A DNA stretch of 50,908 bases from assembly GCF_008271805.1 (NCBI RefSeq), contig NZ_VSRY01000150.1:1-50908 (forward strand). The letters are read 5' to 3'. Shown here in pieces: positions 31,862 through 40,935 of this stretch. The translations under genes and the position numbers were made by a program. The notes under the pieces were generated by a model, which did no database searches, was not told the origin of the DNA, and saw only the letters and a list, made by a program, of their open reading frames with translations. How positions within the stretch are numbered: position 1 is the first letter of the stretch; every line of letters begins with the position of its first letter. Source of the DNA: Streptomyces sp. TRM49041. GTDB lineage: Bacteria > Actinomycetota > Actinomycetes > Streptomycetales > Streptomycetaceae.

Positions 31862-33507
31862 GCACAACGGACTTCCACAGCCTGTGGACGACGGCGGCCC
31901 AGCCGCTCGGCGAGATCCCCGCGCCGAAGATCGAGTACGCCATGCTCGCCCCGGTCCTCATCGTGGTCGGCGCGGCGGTCCTCGGCATCGTCGTGGAGGC
32001 CGTGGTGCCGCGCCGGGCGCGCTACCACAGCCAGCTCTTCCTGAGCACCGTGGCGCTCGCCTCCGCGTTCGCCGCCGTCATCGGCCTCGCCGTCACGGGC
32101 CACGGCACCACCAAGGCGCAGATCTCCGCGATGGGCGCCATCGCCGTCGACGGGCCCGCGCTGTTCCTGCAGGGCACGATCCTGCTGACGTCGCTCGTCG
32201 CGGTGTTCACCTTCGCCGAGCGGCGCCTCGACCCGGCCCGGCACGGGCACCGGGTCGACTCGTTCGCCGCCGAGGCCGCCGCCGTGCCGGGCAGCGACCA
32301 GGAGAAGGCGGCGGTCAAGGCCGGGTTCACCACGACCGAGGTGTTCCCGCTCATCCTGTTCGCGATCACGGGCATGCTCGTGTTCCCGGCGGCCAACGAC
32401 CTGCTGACGCTCTTCATCGCGCTGGAGGTCTTCTCGCTGCCGCTGTACATCCTGTGCGCCGTCGCCCGCCGCAAGCGGCTGATGTCGCAGGAGGCCGCGG
32501 TCAAGTACTTCCTGCTCGGCGCGTTCGCCTCCGCGTTCCTGCTGTTCGGCATCGCCCTGCTGTACGGCTACGCGGGCTCCGTCTCGTACGCCCGGATCGC
32601 GGACGTCGTGGACGGCGCCGTCGGCACGGTCGACCCGGCACTCGCCGCCACCATGAGCAATGACGTACTGCTGCTCATCGGCTTCGCGATGGTGCTGATG
32701 GGGCTGCTCTTCAAGGCGGGTGCCGTGCCGTTCCACATGTGGACACCCGACGTCTACCAGGGCGCCCCGACCCCGGTCACCGGCTTCATGGCGGCGGCCA
32801 CGAAGGTCGCGGCGTTCGGCGCGCTGCTGCGACTGCTGTATGTGGTGGTGCCGGGGCTCAGCTGGGACTGGCGGCCCGTCCTGTGGGGCGTCGCCATCAT
32901 CACCATGCTGGGCGGCGCGATCGTCGCCATCACACAGACCGACGTCAAGCGGCTGCTCGCCTACTCGTCGATCGCCCACGCCGGGTTCCTGCTGGCGGGG
33001 GTCATCGCGGCCACGCCGTCCGGCATCTCGTCGGTGCTGTTCTACCTGGCGGCCTACTCCTTCGTGACGGTCGGCGCGTTCGCGGTCGTCACGCTGGTGC
33101 GGGACGCGGGCGGCGAAGCGACCCATCTGTCGAAGTGGGCCGGGCTGGGGCGGCGTTCACCGCTGGTGGCGGCGGTGTTCGCGGTGTTCCTGCTGGCCCT
33201 CGCCGGTATCCCGCTGACGTCCGGCTTCTCCGGGAAGTTCGCCGTGTTCAAGGCGGCGGCCGAGGGGGGCGCGGGCGCCCTGGTCGTGGTCGGTGTGATC
33301 GCGTCGGCGATCGCCGCGTTCTTCTACATCCGGGTCATCGTGCTGATGTTCTTCAGCGAGCCGAAGCCGGAGGGCCCGACCGTCGCTGTGCCGTCGCCGC
33401 TGACGTCGACGGCGATCGGCCTCGGCGTCGTGGTGACGCTGGTGCTGGGCCTGGCCCCGCAGTACTTCCTCGACCTGGCGGGCCAGGCGGGCGTGTTCGT
33501 CCGGTAG
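31858..33507 (+). CDS. nuoN: NADH-quinone oxidoreductase subunit N
   Basis: 549-residue antiporter-like subunit, last gene of the operon. Conserved segments are IALEVFSLPLYILCA, HMWTPDVYQGAPTPVTGFMA and QTDVKRLLAYSSIAHAGF. A hydrophilic loop at about residues 130-160 is typical of streptomycetes. GTG at 31858 overlaps nuoM. A 13-bp hairpin 35 nt after the stop ends the operon. Confidence 0.96.
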   Translation: MSTTDFHSLWTTAAQPLGEIPAPKIEYAMLAPVLIVVGAAVLGIVVEAVVPRRARYHSQLFLSTVALASAFAAVIGLAVTGHGTTKAQISAMGAIAVDGPALFLQGTILLTSLVAVFTFAERRLDPARHGHRVDSFAAEAAAVPGSDQEKAAVKAGFTTTEVFPLILFAITGMLVFPAANDLLTLFIALEVFSLPLYILCAVARRKRLMSQEAAVKYFLLGAFASAFLLFGIALLYGYAGSVSYARIADVVDGAVGTVDPALAATMSNDVLLLIGFAMVLMGLLFKAGAVPFHMWTPDVYQGAPTPVTGFMAAATKVAAFGALLRLLYVVVPGLSWDWRPVLWGVAIITMLGGAIVAITQTDVKRLLAYSSIAHAGFLLAGVIAATPSGISSVLFYLAAYSFVTVGAFAVVTLVRDAGGEATHLSKWAGLGRRSPLVAAVFAVFLLALAGIPLTSGFSGKFAVFKAAAEGGAGALVVVGVIASAIAAFFYIRVIVLMFFSEPKPEGPTVAVPSPLTSTAIGLGVVVTLVLGLAPQYFLDLAGQAGVFVR

Positions 33508-33542
33508 CGGGGCCTCACGTACGCAGCCGTCGGGAAGTCGCG

Positions 33543-33574
33543 CGGCCCGGCACCCGGAGCAGGGTGCCGGGCCG
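33543..33574. terminator. nuo operon terminator, convergent with fahA
   Basis: CGGCCCGGCACCC (33543-33555) and GGGTGCCGGGCCG (33562-33574) flank a 6-nt loop, followed by TTCCC. It lies 35 nt after nuoN and 57 nt beyond the fahA stop. Confidence 0.8.
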
Positions 33575-33601
33575 TTCCCACGGCTGTGGTCACGCGACGG
33601 G

Positions 33602-33635
33602 TGTCACACGGTGGCTGTCACATGGTGGCTGTCAC
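33602..33635. repeat. 14-bp tandem repeat at the fahA end
   Basis: Two units TGTCACACGGTGGC and TGTCACATGGTGGC and a partial third (TGTCAC) run into the fahA stop codon. They differ by one base. Probably a slippage product. Confidence 0.6.
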
Positions 33636-34870
33636 AGCGCGGGCGGGGCGATACGGCCCGTGACCTCGCCGAGCCCGACCCTCGTCCCGTCCGGGCCCGG
33701 CGCCCACGCCGTGAGCGTGACCGCGTCGCCGTCCTCCAGGAACGTCCGCTTGCCGGTGGTCAGATCGAGCGTGTCCCGCCCGTTCCACGTCAACTCCAGC
33801 AGCGAGCCGCGCTGGTGCACCTCCGGGCCGCTGACCGTCCCGGAGCCGTACAGGTCGCCCGTACGCAGCGAGGCGCCGTTGACGGTCATGTGCGCCAGCT
33901 GCTGCGCAGCCGTCCAGTACATGGTGGAGAACGGCGGCTCGGCCACCACCTCGCCGTTGATCCGCACCGTGATGTGCAGTTCGAAGCCGCCCGGCTCCTC
34001 CTCGCCCGAGTCGTCCAGGTAAGGCAGCACCGGGAGGTCCCGGGCCGGCGGGGCCACGCGGGCCGCGTCCAGGGCCTCCAGCGGCGTCACCCACGCCGAC
34101 ACCGACGTGGCGAACGACTTGCCGAGGAACGGGCCCAGCGGCACGTACTCCCACGCCTGGATGTCGCGCGCCGACCAGTCGTTGAGGAGCGTCAGCCCGA
34201 AGACGTGCTCCCGGAAGTCGCCGAGCGCCACCGGGCGGCCCAGCTCGGACGGCGTGCCGACGACGAAGCCGACCTCCGCCTCGATGTCCAGCTTCGTGGA
34301 CGGGCCGAAGACGGGCGCCGCGTCGGCCGGGGCCTTGCGCTGTCCCGACGGCCGCACCACGTCCGTACCCGAGACCACGACGGTGCCGGACCTGCCGTGG
34401 TAGCCGATCGGCAGGTGCTTCCAGTTGGGCGTGAGCGGCTCACCGTCCGGGCGGAACATCCGGCCCACGTTGGACGCGTGATGCTCGCTCGCGTAGAAGT
34501 CGACGTAGTCGGCCACCTCGTACGGCAGGTGGAGCGTGACCGCGTCCAGCGGATGCAGCAGCGGCTCGACGTCGGAGCGGTGGGCCGGGGACGTCAGCCA
34601 CGCGGTGAGCGCCCGGCGCACATCGCGCCACACCGTGCGGCCCGCCGCCATCAGCGGGTTGAGCGACGGCTGCGCGAGGAGGCTCGCGTACGGCGAACCC
34701 AGCGCGTGGGCCGCGGCCCCGGTGTCCAGCACATGGCCGCCGATCCGTACGCCGACCCTGCGGCGCCCGGGTTCGCCGGCGGTGGAGAACACGCCGTACG
34801 GGAGGTTGTGCGGGCCGAAGGGATCGCCTTCGGCCAGGTCGAGCGGGCTCTGTTCGGGCTGCTCGGGCAT
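33632..34870 (-). CDS. fahA: fumarylacetoacetase
   Basis: 412-residue enzyme that splits fumarylacetoacetate in tyrosine and homogentisate breakdown. FGPHNLPYGVFS is the family N-terminus. The catalytic part has DFYASEHHASNVGRMFRP (metal and catalytic His), the conserved GYHGR segment, LDIEAEVGFVVG (metal Glu), LLNDWSARDIQAWEY and GKSFATSVSAW. Length is normal. ATG at 34870 starts MPEQPEQSPLDL. It lies 38 nt behind the CocE-like gene on the same strand, so they may share a transcript. No other tyrosine-catabolism gene is visible. Confidence 0.95.
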   Translation of the reverse strand: MPEQPEQSPLDLAEGDPFGPHNLPYGVFSTAGEPGRRRVGVRIGGHVLDTGAAAHALGSPYASLLAQPSLNPLMAAGRTVWRDVRRALTAWLTSPAHRSDVEPLLHPLDAVTLHLPYEVADYVDFYASEHHASNVGRMFRPDGEPLTPNWKHLPIGYHGRSGTVVVSGTDVVRPSGQRKAPADAAPVFGPSTKLDIEAEVGFVVGTPSELGRPVALGDFREHVFGLTLLNDWSARDIQAWEYVPLGPFLGKSFATSVSAWVTPLEALDAARVAPPARDLPVLPYLDDSGEEEPGGFELHITVRINGEVVAEPPFSTMYWTAAQQLAHMTVNGASLRTGDLYGSGTVSGPEVHQRGSLLELTWNGRDTLDLTTGKRTFLEDGDAVTLTAWAPGPDGTRVGLGEVTGRIAPPAL

Positions 34871-34908
34871 CGGTGCTTGCCTCGCTTTCCACGTGTGTGG
34901 GGGACACG

Positions 34909-36843
34909 TTACGACCGAGCCGGGCGCTTCTCCCAGGTGTGGTGGAAGAGGACCTCGTCACCCTCGCGGCACACCAGTTCCATGGAGGTCAGCAGCGTGT
35001 CGTCGACCCGGCCGGTTTCGGAGCGCACCTCCACGGTCACGTCCCAGGGCAGCTCGGGCCGGTGCAGCCGCACCCGCCAGTCGGCGCGCACACGCGCGGA
35101 GAGCGGGCCGGAGGCGTCGACCTCGTATGTCTCCAGGGCCTCCTCGGTGAGCTCCAGGCCGTCCGGGTACTCGCGCACGGTGCCGTGCTCGTCGCCGCAC
35201 GGATCGGCCTCCAGCCGCCACGCGCCGCGGGCCACGTCCCGTGCGAGCACGAGCGGCGGCCGCCGGCCGTCCAGCATGGCCGGGACGGCCACGCCCAGCG
35301 GCGGGGCCTGCTCGGGCGGTCCGAAGACGACGGCGGCGTCACCGGGGGCCGGGGCGCGGACGGGGAGGCGGAGGGAGCTGCCGGCCGGGTCGAGCGTGAA
35401 GCCGGCCCGCGCCTCCGGTTCGGGCCAGACCCAGGGCCAGTACGCCGAGGAGACCGCGATCCGGACACGATGGCCCGGCCGAAAGGTGTACCCGGCGGCG
35501 CCCAGCTCGCAGGTGTACGTGCCCGGTGCGCCGCCCGCCCGGAGGGCGCCGCGGGTGACCAGCGTGGAGGCGCCGTCCGGGGCCACGTCGCAGAGGCGGG
35601 CGGTCAGCCGAACGGCGGGTGCCGCGGGCTGGAGGTCGAGGCGGACCAGCGGTCGGCCCAGGATCTCGACGGGGGCTCCGTCCGCCGGAACGGGGAAGTC
35701 GAAGCACGCCGCGTGAGCGTCGTCGGCGCGCTGGTCGGGCGGCAGGTCGGCGTCGCCGCCGCGCGGGGTGAAGCGCCCGGCGTCCATGCCCGTGTGGAGC
35801 GGCGAGCGGACGATGACGGGGGAGCCCTGGAGCGCGTATGTGACGGGCGTGACGTGCGGGGACGGCCACGCCTCGTCGGCCCCCCAGCCGTCACCGAGCC
35901 AGGAGCGCAGGAGCGGCTCGGCCATGACGCCGTTCTCGCTTCCCCTCAGATGGTGGTCCCACCATCGCAGGGTCTCCTGGAGGAACCCGATCGCGGGCCC
36001 GGGCGGCTCGCCCCGGTCGGGGTAGCGCTGCGGCCACGGCCCCAGGATTCCGCGTACGAGGCCGCCCGGCAGGCGCTCGACCAGCCGCAGGACGGTGTCC
36101 CGGTCCGGTTCGTACCACCCGCCGACGGCGAGGACCGGGGCGCGCACAGCCCCGTGGTCGAGCGGCGCGGGCACCTCGTCGCCGAACGGCTCCAGGGCCT
36201 CCAGCCGCCGTACCCACAGCTCGCGCCACGCGTCGCCCGCGTACAGCGGATCGGGCGGCCGGGCCATGTGCGCGAGCCGCGCCACGGCTTCGGCGCCGGG
36301 CGCCACGAAGCCACCGTGCCCGCCGGGGCGGCGCCTGCCGGAGACGTGCCCGCCGGAGACGTGCCCGCCGGAGACGTGCCCGCCCGAGCCGTGCCCGTCG
36401 GAGGCGCAGACGGCGACGACGGCCGCGACCGCCCGCTCCGGTGCGAGCGCCGCCGCCCGGAGGGCCGTGGTCGCACCCGGGCCCAGGCCGAAGAGGCCGG
36501 TCAGGCCCGTGCACCAGGGCCGGCCGGCCAGCCACTCCACCACCGCCAGGGCGTCGCGCGCGTCCGCGTCCTGGCCGGTGTGCGGAACGCCCTCGCTGTT
36601 GCCGTGGCCGCGCGGGTCCACCCGTACCGAGGCGTAGCCGTGGCCCGCGTACCAGGGGTGGCGCTGGGCGTCGCGGGGTGCCGTTCCGTCGGTGAGACGG
36701 CCCGGGTCGTACTCCAGGAGCGCGGGTACCCGGGCCTCGGTCAGGGGCCGCCAGACCCGCGCGTACAGCCCGGTTCCGTCGGGGAGCGGAATGCGGACGT
36801 CCGCGTGGTCCGTCTCGTAGGGGAAAGAGGTGCGGACGGGCAT
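34909..36843 (-). CDS. CocE/NonD-family hydrolase-like protein, catalytic triad lost
   Basis: 644-residue protein of the cocaine-esterase/X-Pro-dipeptidyl-peptidase-like family: alpha/beta-hydrolase (about 15-330) then a jelly-roll domain. DPRGHGNSEG and AIGFLQETLRWWDHHLRG fit the family. The nucleophile elbow reads GLGPG (G121) where active members have Gly-x-Ser-x-Gly. The acid position after GGW is E245 in GGWYEPD, and the His of the GPW-x-H motif is Q272 in GPWPQRYPD. GGHVS repeats fill residues about 154-169. ATG at 36843 has GGAGGAGG upstream. The frame is intact and codon use normal, so it looks like a maintained pseudoenzyme; a very recent inactivation is less likely because three sites changed. 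Confidence 0.8.
   Translation of the reverse strand: MPVRTSFPYETDHADVRIPLPDGTGLYARVWRPLTEARVPALLEYDPGRLTDGTAPRDAQRHPWYAGHGYASVRVDPRGHGNSEGVPHTGQDADARDALAVVEWLAGRPWCTGLTGLFGLGPGATTALRAAALAPERAVAAVVAVCASDGHGSGGHVSGGHVSGGHVSGRRRPGGHGGFVAPGAEAVARLAHMARPPDPLYAGDAWRELWVRRLEALEPFGDEVPAPLDHGAVRAPVLAVGGWYEPDRDTVLRLVERLPGGLVRGILGPWPQRYPDRGEPPGPAIGFLQETLRWWDHHLRGSENGVMAEPLLRSWLGDGWGADEAWPSPHVTPVTYALQGSPVIVRSPLHTGMDAGRFTPRGGDADLPPDQRADDAHAACFDFPVPADGAPVEILGRPLVRLDLQPAAPAVRLTARLCDVAPDGASTLVTRGALRAGGAPGTYTCELGAAGYTFRPGHRVRIAVSSAYWPWVWPEPEARAGFTLDPAGSSLRLPVRAPAPGDAAVVFGPPEQAPPLGVAVPAMLDGRRPPLVLARDVARGAWRLEADPCGDEHGTVREYPDGLELTEEALETYEVDASGPLSARVRADWRVRLHRPELPWDVTVEVRSETGRVDDTLLTSMELVCREGDEVLFHHTWEKRPARS
36341..36400 (-). 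repeat. four 15-bp tandem units in the CocE-like gene
   Basis: Units at 36341-36355 and 36356-36370 are identical (GAGACGTGCCCGCCG); the next two differ by one and two bases. They encode GGHVS repeats. Confidence 0.75.
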
Positions 36844-37016
36844 GGAAGCGGACCTCCTCCACCGTTTCATTTCGGTCGTACGCACTGATCACGAACATAC
36901 CGGGGGTGGCGGGAAGGTGCCCACGGCGATCCAAACGGGACCGGATACGCTGACGTGAGTGAATCCAGCGACACATCGACAATCCGTGTGATCGTCAGCA
37001 GACAGGAGAACCCCTC

Positions 37017-38027
37017 GTGACCGCAGTCGGGCCGTTCGGGCTGAGCGTGCGGGACCAGGCTCTCGAAGCCGATGTCCAGACCGGATTGGCGGCTGTCGAG
37101 GCTGGACTCCTCGATGCCACCAAGAGCGAGGTGCCGTTCATCACGGAGGCGGCCCAGCACCTGGTGCGCGCGGGCGGCAAGCGGTTCCGCCCGCTGCTCG
37201 TGATGCTCTCCGCGCAGTTCGGCGACCCGCACGCGCCGGGCGTCGTGCCCGCCGCCGTGGTGGTCGAGCTCACCCACCTGGCCACGCTGTACCACGACGA
37301 CGTGATGGACGAGGCGCTCGTCCGGCGCGGTGTGGAGAGCGCGAACACCCGCTGGGGCAACTCGGTCGCCGTCCTGACGGGTGACTTTCTCTTCGCGCGC
37401 GCCTCACACATCCTGGCGGATCTCGGCCCCGAGGCGGTGCGCATCCAGGCGGAGGCGTTCGAGCGCCTGGTCACCGGCCAGATCCTGGAGACCGCGGGCC
37501 CGCGCGACGGCCACGACCCGGTCGAGCACTACCTGGACGTCATCGCCGGCAAGACCGGCTCGCTGGTCGCCGTGTCGGGCCGGTTCGGCGCGATGATGGC
37601 GGGCGCCGACGAGCGGGTCGTGGAGGTGCTGACGCAGTACGGCGAGCGGCTGGGCGTGGCGTTCCAGCTCGCCGACGACGTACTGGACATCGCGTCCGAC
37701 TCGCACGAGTCCGGCAAGACTCCCGGCACCGACCTGCGCGAGGGCATCGCCACGCTGCCGGTCCTCCATCTGCGCGCCCTGGCGGAGCAGCACGGGCGGG
37801 CCGAGGACCTTGAGCTGGTCGAGCTGCTGGACGGCGACCTGACGGACGACGCCCGGCACGCCGAGGTGCTGCGCCGGCTGCGCGTCCACCCGTCGCTGGA
37901 GCTGGCCCGCCGTGACACGGTGCGGTACGCGCAGGAGGCGCGGGCGATGCTGGCCCCGCTGGCGGACGGGTACGCGAAGGCAGCGCTGGCCGAGCTGTGC
38001 GACCTGGTGGTGCACCGGGCGGGCTGA
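37017..38027 (+). CDS. long-chain polyprenyl diphosphate synthase
   Basis: 336-residue trans-isoprenyl diphosphate synthase. The first Asp-rich motif is DDVMD (D94, D95, D98) and the second DDVLD (D220, D221, D224); GGKRFRPLL binds isopentenyl diphosphate. The residues just before the first motif (HLATLYHDD) are small at the position that limits chain length, which fits a C35-C50 product. It is probably the synthase of the menaquinone tail. GTG at 37017 follows AGGAG. TACGCT at 36946 is a possible -10. It is divergent from the CocE-like gene. Confidence 0.88.
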   Translation: MTAVGPFGLSVRDQALEADVQTGLAAVEAGLLDATKSEVPFITEAAQHLVRAGGKRFRPLLVMLSAQFGDPHAPGVVPAAVVVELTHLATLYHDDVMDEALVRRGVESANTRWGNSVAVLTGDFLFARASHILADLGPEAVRIQAEAFERLVTGQILETAGPRDGHDPVEHYLDVIAGKTGSLVAVSGRFGAMMAGADERVVEVLTQYGERLGVAFQLADDVLDIASDSHESGKTPGTDLREGIATLPVLHLRALAEQHGRAEDLELVELLDGDLTDDARHAEVLRRLRVHPSLELARRDTVRYAQEARAMLAPLADGYAKAALAELCDLVVHRAG

Positions 38028-38173
38028 GTCCGGGGCGCCGACGTCCCGGATGGGGGAGGACCCTGATGCCGGGTCATCCCTGAGAGGTACGGCAAGTTGA
38101 TGCCGCGGTCTGACGCCTCAGGAGTGCTGGTTTGGTCAGATTGTTACCACCACACCACGGAGGTAGCGCAGAC

Positions 38174-39478
38174 ATGGCACCGAACGACAGCGACGCACAG
38201 ACCACGCGGCCCGCTCGCGCGAAGCTGGCGCGGTACGGGGTTCCGGTCGCGGTGGCGGGGGTGGCGGCGGCGACCATCGGGCTCGTCCCGGCGCTCGCGG
38301 CCTCCGGTGACCCCGACCTGCCGAAGATCACCGCACAGGAGCTCATCGAGAAGATCGCCGCGTCGGACGTCCAGCAGATGTCCGGCACGCTGAAGGTCAG
38401 CACCGACCTCGGACTTCCGGCGATGGCCGGGCTCGGCGACCTGATCGGCGGCGACACCGACGCGGCCGCGTCCGCCGACGCGAAGCTCATGGAGCTGGCG
38501 TCCGGTACGCACACGCTGCGGGTCGCGGCCGACGGCCCGGACAGGCAGCGGCTGACGATCCAGGACGATGACGACGAGTACACCCTGATCCACAACAGGG
38601 GAGAGGTCTGGGCGTACGACAGCAAGGCGAACGAGGTCGTCCACGAGAAGAACGACGACCAGGACGACGACCAGGACGGCGGTCGGGACGGCCACCGGCC
38701 CGGCGACCGGGCCGGTGACGCGGACGGCGCCGCCGACGAGCGGTCGCCCCAGGTCACGCCCAAGGAGCTCGCCACCGAGGCGCTCAAGGCGGTCGACGGT
38801 ACGACGTCGGTCACCGTCGACGGCACGGCGCGGGTCGCCGGGCGCGACGCGTACCAGCTGGTCATCAAGCCGAAGCAGAGCGGCTCGACGATCGGCTCGA
38901 TCAAGGTCGCGGTCGACGCGCGGAACGGCGTTCCGCTGAAGTTCACACTCACCCCCGGCGGGGGCGGCAAGGCCGCGGTCGACGCGGGCTTCACCAAGGT
39001 CGACTTCTCGAAGCCGGACGCGTCCACGTTCACGTTCACCCCGCCGAAGGGCGCGAAGGTGACGGAGGCGGACGACGCTCACGACGCGCACGAGCACGAG
39101 CCGGTCGGCGGGCTGAAGGACAAGGACCGCAAGGCACTGGAGGAGGGCCTGGAGGGCCTGGAGGGTCTGGACGACTTCCACGGCCTGAACGTGATCGGCG
39201 AGGGCTGGACCACGGTGGTCGAGCTGGCCGGACCCGGCGGCGTCGCCGGCGGCGGGCAGGGCGCGCCGAGGCAGGGCGGGCCGAAGCAGAGCGAACTGCC
39301 GCCCGAGGCCCAGCAGTTCCTGGACGGCCTCGGCAGCAAGGTCACCGGGAAGTTCGGCTCGGGCACGGTCTTCAAGACACGCCTGGTGAACGCCCTGATG
39401 ACGGACGACGGCAAGGTCTACGTCGGCGCCGTGACCGAGCAGGCGCTGGTGGCGGCGGCGAACGACGCCGCCAAGTAG
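38174..39478 (+). CDS. exported LolA-like / DUF2092-type protein
   Basis: 434-residue protein with a membrane-spanning N-terminal segment (about 21-42) and an exported body. The region after GDPDLPKITAQELIEKIAASDVQ and the GTLKVSTDLGLP strand resembles streptomycete LolA-like lipid-binding folds. The domain is split by an acidic insert (about 158-200, rich in Asp, Gln and Gly) and by a His/Asp stretch (DAHDAHEHEP, about 305). The end (VFKTRLVNALMTDDGKVYVGAV) is conserved-looking. No lipobox Cys follows the hydrophobic segment, so it is secreted or anchored. ATG at 38174 has GGAGG upstream. Ligand unknown. Confidence 0.7.
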   Translation: MAPNDSDAQTTRPARAKLARYGVPVAVAGVAAATIGLVPALAASGDPDLPKITAQELIEKIAASDVQQMSGTLKVSTDLGLPAMAGLGDLIGGDTDAAASADAKLMELASGTHTLRVAADGPDRQRLTIQDDDDEYTLIHNRGEVWAYDSKANEVVHEKNDDQDDDQDGGRDGHRPGDRAGDADGAADERSPQVTPKELATEALKAVDGTTSVTVDGTARVAGRDAYQLVIKPKQSGSTIGSIKVAVDARNGVPLKFTLTPGGGGKAAVDAGFTKVDFSKPDASTFTFTPPKGAKVTEADDAHDAHEHEPVGGLKDKDRKALEEGLEGLEGLDDFHGLNVIGEGWTTVVELAGPGGVAGGGQGAPRQGGPKQSELPPEAQQFLDGLGSKVTGKFGSGTVFKTRLVNALMTDDGKVYVGAVTEQALVAAANDAAK

Positions 39479-39493
39479 GCACATCGGCTACGA

Positions 39494-39525
39494 GGGGGCC
39501 CACCGCACAGGTCCGGTGGGCCCCC
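39494..39525. terminator. convergent terminator, LolA-like and M28 genes
   Basis: GGGGGCCCACC (39494-39504) pairs with GGTGGGCCCCC (39515-39525) over a 10-nt loop, between two convergent stop codons. Confidence 0.8.
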
Positions 39526-39540
39526 GGTTCGTGTCCCGCC

Positions 39541-40860
39541 TCAGAAGGTCAGCGAGAAGCTGTTGATGTAGCCGGTGTCGTACCGGGCCACGTCCTGGAC
39601 CCTGAGCCGCCAGGTGCCGTTCGCCGCCTCGCTCGACGCGTCGACCGTGTACGTCTCGCGGACGTTGTCGGCCGAGTCGCCGCCGCTGGAGTTCTTCAGC
39701 CGGTACGCCGTGCCGTCCGGGGCGACGAGGTCGACGACCAGGTCTCCGCGCCAGGTGTGGACGATGTCGACGCCGACCCGCAGCCCGGCAGGGGCGTTGC
39801 CGCCGCGGCCGGAGACGGTGACGGAGGACGTCACGGCGGCACCGTTGTCCGGGATGGGGACGTCGGCGGTGTTCTGGTACGTGTCGCCCGTCGGCGGCTC
39901 GGTCGTCCCGGCGGACAGTGTCCACACCGCGTGCGCGAGGGCGTCGCTGTTCCGGTCGAGCGCGGTGTCGTCGATGTTGGACGTGGTGTCGCAGGACGAG
40001 TGGTAGCAGCGGTCGAAGGCCCGCCCGGCCGTACCGCCCCACTTCTGCGCCTGCGCGCTCGTCTTGGTCCGGCTCGCGCCCGTGAACAGCCCACCGACCG
40101 GGATGCCGACGTTCTTGAACGACGCGTGGTCGGAGCGCCCGTCGCCCTCCGTCTCGATCTCGGTCGGGACGCCGATGCCGGCGAAGTAGTCCTTGAGGGT
40201 CTTCTCGATGACGGGGTCGTCGTCGTAGACGAAGTAGCCGGGGTTCGGCGACCCGATCATGTCGAAGTTCAGATATCCGCTGACCTTCGACCGCTCGGCG
40301 GTCGGCAGGTTGGCGACGTAGTACCGGGAGCCGACGAGCCCCAGCTCCTCGGCGCCCCACCAGGCGAACCGCAGATGCTTGGCGGGCTTGAAGTCGGCCC
40401 GGGACACGGCGAGCGCGGTCTCCAGGACGGCGGCCGAACCGGAGCCGTTGTCGTTGATGCCGGCCCCGGAGGAGACGGAGTCGAGGTGGGCGCCGGCCAT
40501 GAGGACCTGATTCGGGTCCCCACCGGGCCAGTCGGCGACGAGGTTGTAGCCGACCGAGCCGCTGGTGGTGAACTGCTGGACGGTGGTGGTGAATCCGGCG
40601 GCGTCCAGCTTGGCCTTCACGTAGTCGACGGACGCCTTGTAGCCGGTGCGGCCGTGGGCGCGGTTGCCGCCGTTGGCGGAGGCGATCGACTGGAACTGGT
40701 TGAGGTGCGCCTTGACGTTGGCGACGGGGATGTCGGGCGCGGCGGCCGCGGTGGCGGGCGCCGCGGTGGCGGCGGGTGCGCCGGTGCCGAGCAGCCCGGC
40801 GAGGGCGAGTACGGCGGCCACCGCGGTGCGTCTGGGTATGCGGGACGCGGAGTGTGTCAT
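39541..40860 (-). CDS. secreted M28 aminopeptidase with P-domain
   Basis: 439-residue secreted zinc aminopeptidase like the S. griseus enzyme. A signal peptide (about 1-40, Ala-rich) precedes the M28 domain. The ligands and acids are H125 (GAHLDS), D137 (GINDNGSG), E171-E172 (GAEELG), D200 (NFDMIGSPN) and H245 (RSDHASF). Residues about 340-439 form a proprotein-convertase P-domain (VPIPDNGAAVTSSVTV, WRGDLVVDLVAPDGT). It probably releases amino acids from peptides outside the cell. ATG at 40860. A -35 TTGACG (41005-41000) and a -10-like GAACAT (40981-40976) lie upstream. Confidence 0.93.
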   Translation of the reverse strand: MTHSASRIPRRTAVAAVLALAGLLGTGAPAATAAPATAAAAPDIPVANVKAHLNQFQSIASANGGNRAHGRTGYKASVDYVKAKLDAAGFTTTVQQFTTSGSVGYNLVADWPGGDPNQVLMAGAHLDSVSSGAGINDNGSGSAAVLETALAVSRADFKPAKHLRFAWWGAEELGLVGSRYYVANLPTAERSKVSGYLNFDMIGSPNPGYFVYDDDPVIEKTLKDYFAGIGVPTEIETEGDGRSDHASFKNVGIPVGGLFTGASRTKTSAQAQKWGGTAGRAFDRCYHSSCDTTSNIDDTALDRNSDALAHAVWTLSAGTTEPPTGDTYQNTADVPIPDNGAAVTSSVTVSGRGGNAPAGLRVGVDIVHTWRGDLVVDLVAPDGTAYRLKNSSGGDSADNVRETYTVDASSEAANGTWRLRVQDVARYDTGYINSFSLTF

Positions 40861-40905
40861 GTGGGGGCTCCGAATTCCGTACGGGGATGGGACGGAACGT
40901 GCGAG

Positions 40906-40935
40906 ACGCCCCGCGACGGTCGGGTCGCGGGGCGT
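40906..40935 (-). terminator. hairpin between the VOC and aminopeptidase genes
   Basis: ACGCCCCGCGAC (40906-40917) and GTCGCGGGGCGT (40924-40935) with a 6-nt loop. It can end the VOC transcript, but if the promoter at 41005-40976 is real it lies in the aminopeptidase leader. Confidence 0.6.

Noticed and set aside
36341..36400. Repeats considered as a CRISPR array
   Set aside because: Units are 15 bp with no spacers and lie in frame inside a coding region.
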